In this document: one piece after another, positions 50,301 to 61,338 of the stretch | How positions within the stretch are numbered: position 1 is the first letter of the stretch | How the letters are laid out: each line of letters starts with the position of its first letter | Assembly (NCBI GenBank): GCA_964036195.1 | Contig: OZ038451.1 | Span: forward strand, 4,158,529-4,222,528 | DNA length: 64,000 bases | Reading direction: 5' to 3' | Source of the DNA: Sphaerolaimus hirsutus | Taxonomy: Eukaryota; Nematoda; Chromadorea; Monhysterida; Sphaerolaimidae | Made by a program: the position numbers and the translations under genes | Notes under the pieces: generated by a model | Told to the model about the DNA's origin: nothing | Database searches by the model: none | The model's input: only the letters and a program-made list of their open reading frames with translations

Positions 50301-51494
50301 AATTTCAGCTCACCACGGTGACTGGTTCTTATTTTTTTCACTTTTATTTTGTCGTTCACTGTATTTTTGTATAGTGAACGAAATCCCACCAGGGACTGGT
50401 CCCCGGTGGCAATAGTAATGGCCCCGATTGGGGCCAAACGTCCCTGGTTAGAAAATTGATTTTTCAGTAAACCAAGAATTTGTGTCAACGATAGGGTACA
50501 AAAAATTTGAAATTTGTGACATTTTTGGTGAATGTTTTTGATTTGTGCACTCTTCCAATGAAACTTCTACCTGCTGTTCTACTGGAGACTGATTGGGCAG
50601 TGCCATTCTATTGTATTCATCAGGACAAAAAAGTGCCAAAACCTGTTGTTCTATTGGAGGTGTCGTTTTATTTGGGCTTTTTATGCCATTCTATTAGAAG
50701 AGATATGGTAAATACAGTAAAATGTGACATTTCACAGGGCAGGGTGTGGGACTGGCACCGGCGGGGCTGTGCGCGAAGGCGAAGCACCACTTGTGCACGA
50801 GGCACTGGTGGGCGCAGCCACGCACGTCCGCCCCGGTCAGTTCGGTGTGCCTGCCCGCTGCCGCTGGCACATGGTCCTTGGCCACCAGCGTGTAGGTTAG
50901 AAGTGGCGATGCTGGGGATCGGGTGTTAGGTCACAGCAAATAATGCGCTGGTTATCTACCGTGATCTGCGGTGAAGTGCCTTCACGTACACGCTCGCAGG
51001 CACTTCAACGCAGTTCACAAATTTCAGATTTTTTATTTCTGTAAACAATTAAGTAATGAGATTCGTTAAGCGTCGCTGAAGTGCATTCCAATGGTGATCA
51101 GGCTTGATCAGGATCTGAAGTGTGATCACGAGCGGTGAAGTTCTATGTGATCAGGCTTGATCAGGCTCTGAAGTGTGATCATGAGAGGCACTTCCAACCG
51201 CTTCAGTGCACTTCACGAGCGTTTTATTTGCAGTGTAGGGCTCAAAACTAGGGTGCCAACTTTCCATTTTCTGTTTTTCATTTCAGTTTTCCTTCATTTC
51301 ATTTTCAACAAATGCGTTTCCCAGTGCCACCCACCTTTCTCACACATGACACCATGGCCCCCCAGTCCCGGGTTGCAATGATTTTGACCATCCCATGGAA
51401 TATAATTAGAGATTGGTGCAAGGTTACTGTAGAACTTGCAGACTGCTCCTGCCAAATTATAGTGCACAAATTTTGATACACTGCAAGTGTTGTT
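47289..51494 (-). CDS. PAN/apple and C-type lectin domain gene, 3' part (7 exons)
   Basis: Seven exons on the minus strand agree in phase and end in a TGA at 47289-47291. Domain order: an apple/PAN-like Cys module (exons A to C), a C-type lectin-like domain split over exons D and E, and a final PAN/apple module (exons F and G). PAN cues are the Cys spacing in CAHQCLVHKWCFAF and CGFLCRKVIDCASIAF. CTLD cues are HQGKCYAIF, WGYNQPN and YVLCEFG. Such proteins are secreted or surface proteins that bind carbohydrate or protein ligands. The 5' end with a signal peptide was not found. The intron between exons B and C is bounded by introner-family ends and has an unusual TG acceptor. Confidence 0.85.
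47431..47613. mobile_element. hAT-like MITE in lectin-gene intron
   Basis: TAGTGATGAAATAGCGCC and GGCTTTTTCCATCACTA form the ends. It is the same family as 5932-7136 and lies inside the last intron. Confidence 0.7.
47653..47825 (-). CDS. Lectin-gene exon F (second PAN/apple, N-half)
   Basis: Encodes DTSNRHAPKWVAMGQDEHWE, then ACGFLCRKVIDCASIAFNPS. Acceptor TCCCAG|GTGAC, donor ACACAG|GTTAAC; phase 1 in, 0 out. Confidence 0.86.
48089..48359 (-). CDS. Lectin-gene exon E (CTLD, second half)
   Basis: Encodes AAYIEGFQANTTIMYYGNWV, AWGYNQPNTRVRSF, then DGAPYVKDFYYG and GYVLCEFG. The QPN triplet sits where EPN or QPD decides sugar specificity in calcium-dependent lectins. Acceptor CTGCAG|GCA, donor TTCG|GTGGGC; phase 0 in, 1 out. 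Confidence 0.85.
49465..49775 (-). CDS. Lectin-gene exon D (CTLD, first half)
   Basis: Encodes WRCKTESYQHYFCTAEF, then FHQGKCYAIFTDIDDFNYHN, CQQKGTLYGFHGNLAFIRS and AETFS. These are the opening Cys and the LAxIxS region of a C-type lectin fold. Donor TCA|GTTGGT, phase 0; the acceptor (CAAG|TA) is a guess. Confidence 0.82.
49866..49967 (-). CDS. Lectin-gene exon C (PAN/apple C-half)
   Basis: Encodes GHCTTYIQLASDMKTLPLIP then FNYYARNIIG. It fits after exon B in phase 1 and resembles the final exon G in layout. Donor GGAG|GTAAAT. The 5' boundary depends on a TG acceptor and is uncertain. Confidence 0.7.
49968..50758 (-). mobile_element. Intron bounded by introner-family ends, enlarged by nested repeats
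   Basis: On the minus strand the intron begins GTGCCAGTCCCACACCCTG and ends CAGGGTCTGGGACTGGCACCTG, both the TGCCAGTCCC terminus of the introner family. The middle contains a TTCTATTGGAG relic (50567-50711) and other sequence. The in-frame junction requires the acceptor CCTG|GTGGGC, that is TG instead of AG. Confidence 0.6.
50759..50911 (-). CDS. Lectin-gene exon B (PAN/apple N-half)
   Basis: Encodes ASPLLTYTLVAKDHVP, then GCAHQCLVHKWCFAFAHSPA. Acceptor CCCCAG|CATCG, donor GCCG|GTGCCAGTCCC at the edge of a MITE; phase 1 at both ends. Strikingly GC-rich compared with its neighbours. Confidence 0.82.
50933..51237. mobile_element. CACAGCAAATAA-TIR repeat in intron A
   Basis: TCACAGCAAATAATGCG on the left, CGTTTTATTTGCAGTG on the right; inside, TGATCAGGCTTGATCAGG is repeated among GTGAAGTG words. 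Same class as 46650-46937. Confidence 0.6.
51335..51494 (-). CDS. Lectin-gene exon A (PAN-like)
   Basis: Encodes NNTCSVSKFVHYNLAGAVCK, PWDGQNHCNPGLGG and MCEK. Acceptor AAACCAG|AAC, donor GAAAG|GTGGGT; phase 0 in, 1 out. The matching N-terminal half of this module must lie further right. Confidence 0.75.
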
Positions 51495-52320
51495 CTGGTT
51501 TTGTGCTATTTTTTCAAGATGTGCACATGCAACAAATCTAGGTTTTTGTTCAATCAGCCCACACACTTATTATTGTCTTTTGTGTACATAAAAATAGACT
51601 TGAAGAAGAATACAGTACAGGTGCCAATTGCCTAACACAACCCAATATGTTGCCAGCAACGATTGCAAAAACACACATATTAAATATGGAAACTCATTGA
51701 GTTTCGTTGGTTTTTGTTTAACACAGAAACAGGGGAACTCAACAATTTTTAAAAAACACGGAGACTTAAATGAGATTTTTGTTGGAGAACACACAGCAAA
51801 AAATGGGTGTGTGGATGCGCGGTGAAGCGTCGGGAAGTGTCTTCACGCCAACACTTCCCGAACGCTTCACCAAGCATGTCAGCGCTTCCACATACATCAC
51901 GAAAAAATGCGTGAAGACACTTCACGCTTCTTAATATCGCGCTCCCACGCAAATTTATACGCGGGGGAAGCGTGTGGAAGCGCCAGCGGCGTGAAGTGTC
52001 TTCCACATGTTTGGATGCGCGTGAAGCGCGCGGTGAAGATAGGTGAAGCGTGTGGAAGACACTTCACCCAGAATCTCGTGATGTTGGTGGAAGCGTGTGG
52101 AAGCGCGCCGCTTCACGCGCATCCAGCCCGCTTCCACACGCTTCACGGATCTATTTTTTGCTGTGACACGGAAACACGGAAACACTGAAAATACGGAAAT
52201 GATTTTTGAGTTTTTTCAGGCACAAGATTTGAATTGAACAATGTGTGTATGTGCATACTGAAAAGTTTTACTGAAAGCCCGATGTTGCCCGTGAAAAGTG
52301 TTACTGTACCAGTTTGCATG
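51495..52320. repeat. Repeat region upstream of the lectin gene
   Basis: Contains a CACAGCAAAAAATGGG-TIR element at 51789-52163 whose interior is made of GTGAAGCG/GTGGAAGCG words, framed by fragments with ACACAGAAAC and AACTCATTGAGTTT also seen at 55980-56020. No exon was recognised, although 5' lectin exons should lie in this direction. Confidence 0.55.
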
Positions 52321-52757
52321 TACCGTATTACCTCGAAATACCCCCAGGGGGTTTATTATTTCGCCAGCAAAATTTGAGGGGGGGATAATTCGAGGGGGGG
52401 GGGGGTTTATTCGAGGGGGGGGGGTCTATTATTTCGCCAGAAATTTTCGGAAATTCCCCATACGCAGACGTAGAAAAATCGAACAATCACATAGATTTTT
52501 ATGTGTTTATAGGTATATATTACTGTATATACACAAAAACCCTTCCCTAACGTCACTTAATCATCAGTTTTAACGTGTGTTCTGCATTGTACAGATCACA
52601 AACTGCGGTATTTGTCATGTACGTTCACGTTACACTCAATTTTAGGGGGGGTATTTCGAGGGGGGGGGTTTATTATTTCCTCAGCCGAAATTTAGGGGGG
52701 GTATTTCGAGGGGGGGGGGTTAATTCAAGGGGGGGGATAATTCGAGGTAATACGGTA
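52321..52757. mobile_element. CCGTATT-TIR MITE
   Basis: TACCGTATTACCTCG to CGAGGTAATACGGTA with G-run blocks and ATTTCGCCAGCAAAATTTGAGG. Confidence 0.85.
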
Positions 52758-53574
52758 TGTATATTGTATTGTATGTAAATACGTACATCAGGTATCCAAA
52801 TTTAACGATGAAAAAATTATCCAAACATGAATAAGAACCCCCTTGAATAACATCCCCCCTTGAATAACTCCCTCTGCAAAACTTCTGATCAAATAATAAT
52901 TCCCCTGAGGTATAATTAGAGTATATTCGGTAAGTTTTTTGACACCTGAATGAATATGCAGGTGCTATGTGGGCTCTAAACGTGTGCAAAACTTATATAT
53001 GATAAGAAAACCACTGTTTCCATATAAAAATGCGATAAAATGCAACTTCAGTAAAAAAACTTGTTTTTATCAAAAAAACTCATGTTTTTACGAAAAAACT
53101 TGAGTTTTTACAAAAAAAACTCGAGTTTCTACAAAAAAGCAGAAGTAAAACATGGAAACTCAAGTTTTTTCACGAAAAAACTCAAAATACAGATATTCCT
53201 TTCTTAAAAACACATAATACAGAAAGTGTTTTTTTTTCTCTGAGAACTTACCCATTGTTGGTTGCCAGTGGATAGCTGAACCACAATCTACCAAAAATAA
53301 TTTGTATTCTATGAACATGGGGTGACCAGTAAAACGTGTTGGGTCGATTTAACCAGGGTAAAAAAATCAACTCACTCATTGAAAAAATTGACAGGGAAAT
53401 CTGCCCCAACCATAAGATTATCTCTGGAAAACCGCCAGAAATTATTTTGAGCTTCACCCGGGGCACCTAGAAAATGTGCAAGGGAAATTGAAAATTTTCA
53501 AATAAGTTGAACTTGATGCTCATTTTTTTCTTTTTTTGTTCTTTTGTGGAGCACGAAAATAGTTTTCACTAGTA

Positions 53575-54035
53575 TACTCGGGGGACTTTATGCCGTTCAT
53601 TTTTCGCGAGGAAACACTCCATCGGTGTGAATCGTCATTTTTTTAGCCGCTGTCCAACTCGTTCTGGTGTGAAAAACAAAAGCGAAAATCTGCGTATTTT
53701 ACCTTAATGAAATGTTCGGCTGCGCTCGAACTCGTTCTGATGGAAAGTACGAAATTTTTCCTGAATGTCAAGGTCATATAACAAACGTTTAGCAGAACAG
53801 TGTAAAAGACTGCGATAAGTTCCGCTGAAGATAAATAGAATATTTCTGGCTACAGAAACGCGACATATTTACTTCAAAATAGTATGGTCGGACGGCATAC
53901 AAACGAATCTATTCTTTTCTTGATTTTTTTGTGAAAGATGAGTCCAGAAACTTTTCAGTTTGACATAGATATTTGATTTTGAAAAAACCCGTACATAAAT
54001 ATTATCTATTGGTAGAGTATCATGTCTGCCGAGTA
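53575..54035. mobile_element. TA-flanked MITE (461 bp)
   Basis: Begins TACTCGGGG and ends GCCGAGTA, flanked by TA on each side. Copy A reads ACTAGTAACGC without it (TA at 675-676). TA duplication suggests Tc1/mariner. Confidence 0.75.
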
Positions 54036-55260
54036 TAACGCTTGTCCAACTCTCGTAACCTGACCGTATAAAAACAATGTGACACAAAAGTAAGATTACC
54101 AATGCTGAGGTATTCATTTGCGCCATTTGTTAAGTTCATATGTGTCGATCCAAAAAGTGTCCACTGAAAAGTGAGGTATTTCTGTAAATAGCATCCCGAT
54201 AATGTTTTATAATCAGATTAAAATCTTACAAATGATGCCATTATCTCCAGTAATCGGGGTGGTGATTTGCGGGATAATTTGTTGTGCAATTTAAAATTCT
54301 GCACAACAAATTGATCAAACTAATTGATCAAACCAATTGATCAAATGGTATATACCGTATTTCCTCTAAATAACCCCCCCCAGGTGTTTTTGAGCTGGGG
54401 AAAAGATACCCCCCTCTCGAAAAACCCCGTGTGGAATTATGTACATCATGTATACAATGTATTGGTCGCAGTTTGCATCACAGCTACACATGTACTAGTT
54501 TGTGTAGCGATGGACGTTGATATGTACAAATATACCCTACTTGGACACGTTGATTACCGGTTTTGGGTGTATAAAAGCGTACTCTTTACTATGAATTTTG
54601 TGAAAATTTCTGACGAAATAAAAAAAACCCTCGAATAAGCCCCCCTCAAAATACCCCCCCTCAAAATTTCCCCCCGTAAGCCCCCCGGGTATATTTTGAG
54701 GAATGGTAATTCACATCGTAATCATTGGCTCAATTTACTCACTACATTCCTTGCAAGGACACCCTCTGCTGACAGAGCGTGAAAAATTGGATAGTTGTAG
54801 ATATGAGCAATTCTGCAAGTAGGTAAAAATCATAGTTGTTAAAACGTATTTCCGTTTACTCGATAAATACGGATACTTGAGTACTGCGTAAATACATTTA
54901 CGTTTCCTGCCGGTACTACCGGTACTCGGTACTGGTACTCACTCTTTGAAAGTACGCGAGTACAGAAAACGTATATCAAATGGGCTTTTTTATAGGCTAT
55001 ATCAAGCCATAAAGGAAAAAGGAGGAGAGAAAAGCTCAAAATAGAGACAAAATATCAAAAATAACATCAAAATATGCAAAAAGACATTAAGTAGTGAATT
55101 TGATGGTTAAAAAGTTCGAAAATTTTGAGCAAATATTGGGGCAAAATTTCTCAAAAATACTCACTTTTACGTTTTCCGGGGACAAAAGTAATTTACTCAC
55201 ATTTACTCATGAGTAAAAGTAAAAAATAAACACTTTATGCTTTCTGTACTCACCTGTGAG

Positions 55261-56042
55261 CAACGATGGGTAAGTTCTCCAAAAAAAACACGTTCTGTGT
55301 TTTGAGTTTTTCAAAAATGAATACCTGTGTTTTGAGTTTTTTATCAAAAAAAACTTGAGTAACTCTGTTTTTATTTCTGTGTTTTTTTGTTAAAACTCAA
55401 GTTTTTTAGTTTCTTTCTAAAAACTCAAGTTTTTGTCCAAAAAACTCGAGTTTTCCCCCCAAAAATTCTGATTTACAGTTTTTTGATGTGGAAACAGTAG
55501 TTTTCTTTTAAAATATTGGTTTTGCACATGTTTTAACCCCACATTACGTATGTGTATTCATCCAAGGGTCCAAAAGTCCATAAAAATGTCCTCATCAACA
55601 AAATGCTCACAAAGGACAATTTACGCAGTACTCCAAAAATCTTCAATGGATGTGCACTGTATGGAAGACTACAGAATTGATTTGAGCTACAACTAAATAT
55701 ATTTAAACATGTCCACCAGGAGATGTGCATGCCATCTTTAATTTACTTTTTGTTCCATCATAAAAAATGAATACTATATGTACATATTTACTTGCTATAC
55801 ATGCATATCTTATCTTGTTTAGTGTAACTGAATTCATGTGCATTCTGAAAATGTGTTCAACCACTTCGCTGAAAAAAACTCAAAAACTCAAAAAAACTTT
55901 TCTGTGTTTCTGTGTTCTCCAAAAAAAAACTCATTTGAGTTTTAAGTTGTTTTTTTTAATTTTTGAGTTTCCGTGTTTCTGTGTAAAACAAAAACACAGA
56001 AACTCAATGAGTTTCAGTGTTCAATTTCTGTTTCCATCGTTG
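55261..56042. mobile_element. CAACGATGG-TIR element (782 bp)
   Basis: Ends CAACGATGGGTAAG and TTTCCATCGTTG, flanked by CCTGTGAG (55253-55260) and CCTGTGGG (56043-56050), an 8-bp duplication with one mismatch. It is absent from copy A near 1708. The interior is runs of AAAACTC/GAGTTTTT. Confidence 0.72.
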
Positions 56043-57185
56043 CCTGTGGGTAAAAATAAAATACTTTACATTTATGTTTACTTTTGAAAAAGTTCAGTAC
56101 TTTTAACAACTCTGGTAAAAATATACTCAAACCAGATTAAAGATTCAAATATTCTCACCATCCGGCGGCCAGAATGGTTTTGTCAAAGAAAAAACAATTA
56201 TCTTGTATAATTGCTCGTTGTAGATTGCTGGTATGCTTCATACACATTGTATGCATGTCATTTTGAACATCTGAAAAAATGTAGAATGCTATGTTGTTCC
56301 CAATTATTATATTTTTCTCCCCAAAAGTGTGAAACCTGATGGGAGGACTGCCATTTCTCCAAGCTCATAGAAATACCACAGTGCCGCAATGATGACCATG
56401 CATTTTCCCTGGTTTGCCATAAGTTTTTTTTCTCGAAATACTTTCAAAGCTACCATATTTCCTCTTTTAGGACAGGTATAATTTGACTGATTCTAGAAAC
56501 GTGTGAACCATCTGGCAGAAACTTCACTAGTGAGTCACTAGTAGTGATGTAAAAAGTGCAACTGTAAAAGTGAAAGTACATGAAAGTGGATGATGATACA
56601 GGTCTGCAATTTTGAATGGACAATATGTTTATCAATACTTTCATTGTGACCAAGGGTCATCGTCCACGGTTACTTCTATTTGATTGTGAAAATTCAAAAA
56701 TTTTGATTTTGCATTGAAATTTTATGCCAGCTGAAAAAAAATCAATCAATAAATCAGCTACGCCGGGTGATATCATGCAATGACATAGCGTAGAATTGAT
56801 TTTTCTTCAGCTGACATAAAATGATAATGTAAAATAGAAATTTTTGAATTTTCACAATCAATCAGTGACTGTAGACGATGACTCTTGGACACAATGAAGG
56901 TATTGAAAAACATATTGTCCATGAAAAATTGCAGACCTGTATCATCATCCACTTTCATGTAATCAATCTTGCGATGGAATTTTACGCTGGAATTTTACAT
57001 CCGAGCTGTAATCGCTCCATTATGCAGCGATTACCGCTCGACGTAAAATTCAACCCAGCGTAAATTTGATTTTTGGGTGTAAAATTAATTACAGGTGAAT
57101 GGATAAAGATATGATGTTGTAATTACATAACATTACAGCATAAAATTTAAAAAAAAAATTGTGCCAAAATTCATAACTTCCGGTA

Positions 57186-57431
57186 TACTCCGGTTACTTT
57201 ACACCCTGCACGCGTGGTTCCCGCTGGAAGTGTGCCAACGATGGTTAACGCGTCCGAGTTTCATAAAAAGATGACAAAATTGATTGTTGTTATAATGTTA
57301 TTCATTAACATATTCACATCGATGAATTTTTTTCATATTTTTACGGAAATCGCATGATTCAATAATAATTGGCACGCTTCCAACACGAAACATAAATCAG
57401 TGCGAGGGCAGAGTATCACGTACGCCGAGTA
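57186..57431. mobile_element. TA-flanked MITE (246 bp)
   Basis: TACTCCGG to GCCGAGTA between TA dinucleotides. Copy A has the empty TA at 2928-2929. An inverted, highly similar copy is at 61061-61307. Confidence 0.82.
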
Positions 57432-57649
57432 TACAATCAAAATAAACTGATGAGCTTTTGAAGAAACATCTGCAGTGCGCTTTCTTTGACTGAAATTACA
57501 ATGTCATATCTTTATCCATTCACCTGTAATTAATTTAACGCCCAAAAATCAATTTTACGCTGGGTCAAATTTTACGTCGAGCTGTAATCGCAGCATTAGC
57601 GCCAATCGCTAAAGCCGGATTTACAGCATAACGATCAATAGGAGGTGAT

Positions 57650-58636
57650 TAGTGATGTAAAGGCACCGGGGCACCGGTGCCCCGGTGCTGGGCACCGAAG
57701 GGCACCAGCACCGGTGCTGGTACGGTGCCATTGCAATCTTCAGGGGTGCCATGCCGGTGCCGGTGCCATTCTTTTCAGAATAGCACCGGTGCCGGTGCGG
57801 TGCGGTGCCATTTTTTTGCCGGTGCCAAAGGTGCTAGCACCAGGGCCAAAGTAAAAGGCACCGGGAAAGGCACCGGCCAAGGCTTCATGTGCTGTGCAAT
57901 TTTGTTCATAGTATGTGCTTATTCATATTTCAAAAAACAGCGATATATTTACCCAACCGTTTTCGCCAATTTTGTAAACCTCCCATCAAATAAATATACC
58001 TACTGTGAAATCCATTTCTGTGATCTGATGAGCGAATTTAAAAATTTGTTAAATTTTAAATCATTTTTATATTTTATATTTATCTTACTTGTTTGTTCAA
58101 AATTTGTTGTCAGTTTATGACAGAGATAGGTCCATTCTCTGTACAGCAACGACTCCGATCAGTAGACAATAGTGGCTATGGACATTGCAGTGAATAAAAT
58201 ATTTTATCTTTCATTTTTAGTCATTGTAATTGCTACATAAAAGTGATTGCCACATCATTCTGATCGTTTTAAGTGCTCAACCATCAAAATCGGTTGAAAA
58301 TTCATGGAGATATGCACTACCACTGAGAAACTGCCCGATATTTACTTCAGAAATTCCAGCCCGGTGCGGTGCCTTTCGGTGCTAGCACCGGCAACCCGCC
58401 GGTGCCCTTCGGTGCCGGTGCCATTTTTTCAAAAAGGCACCGGTGCCGGTGCGGTGCGGTGCCATTTTCTGGCCGGTGCCCCAGGGTGCCAGGTTGCCCT
58501 GCGTTGGCAAAGGTGCCGGTGCGGTGCGGTGCCATTTTTTGGCCGGTGCCCCAGGGTGCCAGGTGCCCTTTTCATGCGTTGGCAAAGGTGCCGGTGCGGT
58601 GCGGTGCCATTTTTCCCGGTGCCTTTAACATCACTA
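57650..58636. mobile_element. hAT-like element with GGTGCC interior (987 bp)
   Basis: TAGTGATGTAAAGGCACC to GGTGCCTTTAACATCACTA, flanked by GAGGTGAT on both sides (57642-57649, 58637-58644); copy A has one GAGGTGAT at 5736-5743. The ends are built of GCACCGGTGCC words where its relative at 5932 has GCGCCA words. ORFs across it are repeat artefacts. Confidence 0.85.
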
Positions 58637-59903
58637 GAGGTGATGCGACAAATCCAACGTCACCGAAAAATTACTTATTTTCATTTTTACAAGTATTTTA
58701 TTAAAAATTCATGTATTATAATCAATATTTTGCAAAAATTTATTTTGTGCGAGATGTGAAATTCGAATTTAAATGAAAAGGGTTCGGTAAAAAATTGAAC
58801 GCCGTCAAATCAATTTCACGGTGAGGCCTAAAATCAATTTGTCGGTGGCCATTGCATGCAATGACTGCTGACAAATTGATTTTAGGGCCTCACCGCAAAA
58901 TTGATTTGACGGCGGACCATTTTTCATTGAACGTTTTTCATTCAAATTCGAGTTTCACATCTCGCACATAATAAATTTTTGCAAAATATGTATTATTTAA
59001 CATGAATTTTTAATAAAAAAACTTGAAAAAATGAAAATAACTAATTTTTCTGTGGCGTTGAATTTCGTACTCACCTCGTATTGATCGTTATGCTGTAAAT
59101 CCAGCTTAATGGCGACACAGGAAAATGACGCCAAGCGCAAAAAGTAATGGAAAAATTTGCCATTTAAAGTATTTCATGTCTAGATCTAATGATAACATTT
59201 TTCTGTCTTTGGATGCGAGATTCCGATTTTTTGTAAACTATTTGTAAAATTTTTGTCAAATGATTTAGTTTTATTTTGATTATGGGATTTTGCAATAAAA
59301 TAAAACATGGACAAAATAAAAATCAAATACAATTTTTATAGAATTTTAGTAAAATTCTTTAAGTTTAGTTAAAATGAACTTTTATAAAACCAACCGTGTT
59401 AATGTCTATTGAATTTTTTGCGTTCGATTCAGCTAATATACCTACCTACCTAGCTAACATATTAATGCATTATGATGTGCAAACGGTATAAAAACATAAA
59501 TACCACATTTCCTCAAAATAGCCCCAGGGGGTTTATGTTTTCAGAGTGCAAATTTTCAAGGGGTTAATCGAGGCAGGGGGTATATTTTGGAAAATACCAC
59601 CATTTTCACCTTTAGATGGTTGAATCACTGATTTCTATGCAATATCTGCAAGTTTTTAGCAATTCATCACCAACAACATCAAGTGAGTAAATTTGAAAAA
59701 GAAATGATTATGTTATAACAAAATATTGAGCATAAATTACACCTTTTTGTAATTCAATATGATAAATCACTCCCTCTCCATTGTTTACGATCCCAAATGG
59801 AACTTTCTTCTATTGGCTTGATACATAAGTTTTTGCCGTTTCCAAGTCGAACAGCACCTTCCGCCTGAGGGATGCGCTGATGAGGCTTCAGCCGGGGTAT
59901 AAA

Positions 59904-60379
59904 TACCGTATTTCCTCGAATTACCCCCGGGGGGGGGTTTATGTTTTCAGAGTGAAAATTTTGAGAGAAAAACGTGAAAAATGCAACAATAACCACCATT
60001 TATAAGTTTTTACAGCCTTATATAAGGATGTAGGTGGTATAAACGATGTTCTAATGGATTCCAGGTACTTTTCCCCCTGTGGACAACTTGCCCCCGGGGT
60101 GTGTTGTATTAGCGTTTTGTCCGTGTTGCATTAGCGTTTGGTCGTGTTGCATTACCGTTTTGTCGTGTTCCATTAGCGTTATGTCCGCACGGACATAACG
60201 CTAATGCATCACGCCACGGGGGGAAGAAGTCCATGGGGGGAAACGTGAAGTTAACGGTTCTAATGTAACACGGTAAGTGTTTTGAACGTCTGTTATGCAT
60301 TTCCCGGACCACAAATTCATAGTGCCCATTTTGAGGGGGGGGGGTATTTCGAGGGGGGGTATTTCGAGGAAATACGGTA
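59904..60379. mobile_element. CCGTATT-TIR MITE
   Basis: TACCGTATTTCCTCG to CGAGGAAATACGGTA. The core includes TTTTACAGCCTTATATAAGG and ATTTCCCGGACCACAAATTC, shared with the 6493 copy. A further relic lies at 59506-59600. Confidence 0.8.
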
Positions 60380-60527
60380 GGGCCGTCGTGGCTGTCTTTT
60401 CAAATCAGTCAGATTTCTGTAGCCATCATCATGTCTCTCAGGCGGAAGGTGATGTTCGGCTCAGAAACTGCAAAAACTTATGCATCAAGCCAATAATTTT
60501 GACAAGCCTTTTTTTGACATTTTTTGG

Positions 60528-60727
60528 CGCTGGCGCTATTGGCGATGGCGCCATTACCCTCTGGCGCCATTGGCGCTTGGCGCTAAGGTTCAGAAAAGCG
60601 CCATGGTGCTTTTGGCGCTTGGCGCTATTTTGCTCTGGCGCCATTGGCGCTTGGCGCTGGGGGTTAGAAAAACGCCATGTCGCTTTTGGCGCTTGGCGCC
60701 AAAAGTCTGGCGCTTTTTCCATCACTA
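60528..60727. mobile_element. hAT-like GCGCC relic
   Basis: Tandem GGCGCTTGGCGC words ending in CTTTTTCCATCACTA. The left TIR is not clear. Remaining DNA to 61060 is repeat-like without genes. Confidence 0.55.
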
Positions 60728-61060
60728 GCCCTGTCCTAATGTAATGACGTCATGTGTTGTGCATTACGCAGATTACAAAGGGGGTATTTCAAGCCAAGGG
60801 GGGGCGGGTATTTCTTGATAAGCGCGCTCAGACCTGCGGTATTTCAAGGGTGGTGTATTTCGAGGGTGGTATTTAGAAGAAATACGGTAGATTAATCGTT
60901 CACATTTGCTGACAGTGTCATATCGCTCTTTTGTCTAAATTTTAATTTGTTAAAACAATGTTAGGTAATGCAATTGCGCCTAACCCGTAGTTGCCATAGT
61001 TATTTTGCGCACGTATTAATCAAAATCATTGCAGATGCAAAACGATGCATATTTTTCCTA

Positions 61061-61307
61061 TACTCGGCGTACATGATACTCTGCCCTCGCACTCATTTAT
61101 GTCTCGTGTTGGAAGCGTGCCAATGATTATTAAATCATGCGATTTCCGTAAAAATATGAAAAAATATCATCGATGTGAATATGTTAATGAATAACAATAT
61201 AACAACAATCAATTTTGTCATCTTTTTATGCAACTCGGACGCGTTAACCATCTTTGGCACACTTCCAGCGGGAACAACGCGTGCAGGGTGTAAAGTAACC
61301 GGAGTAT
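61061..61307. mobile_element. TA-flanked MITE (247 bp), inverted relative of 57186
   Basis: TACTCGGCGTACATGATACT to CCGGAGTA with TA on each side. The text is the reverse complement of 57186-57431 with few changes. Confidence 0.82.
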
Positions 61308-61338
61308 ACCCATAAAACACAGAACACCCATGTACTAA

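Larger units (their letters stand above)
52925..59275. repeat. Duplicated block, copy B
   Basis: Colinear with 73-8105 (copy A). It lacks the Harbinger element and the GCGCCA hAT element present in A, and carries its own insertions at 53575-54035, 55261-56042, 57186-57431 and 57650-58636. No gene was recognised. Confidence 0.82.

Noticed and set aside
57677-58759. ORFs of 147 and 151 codons
   Set aside because: They run through GGTGCC repeats of the hAT-like element and into AT-rich DNA, with no domain or codon signal.
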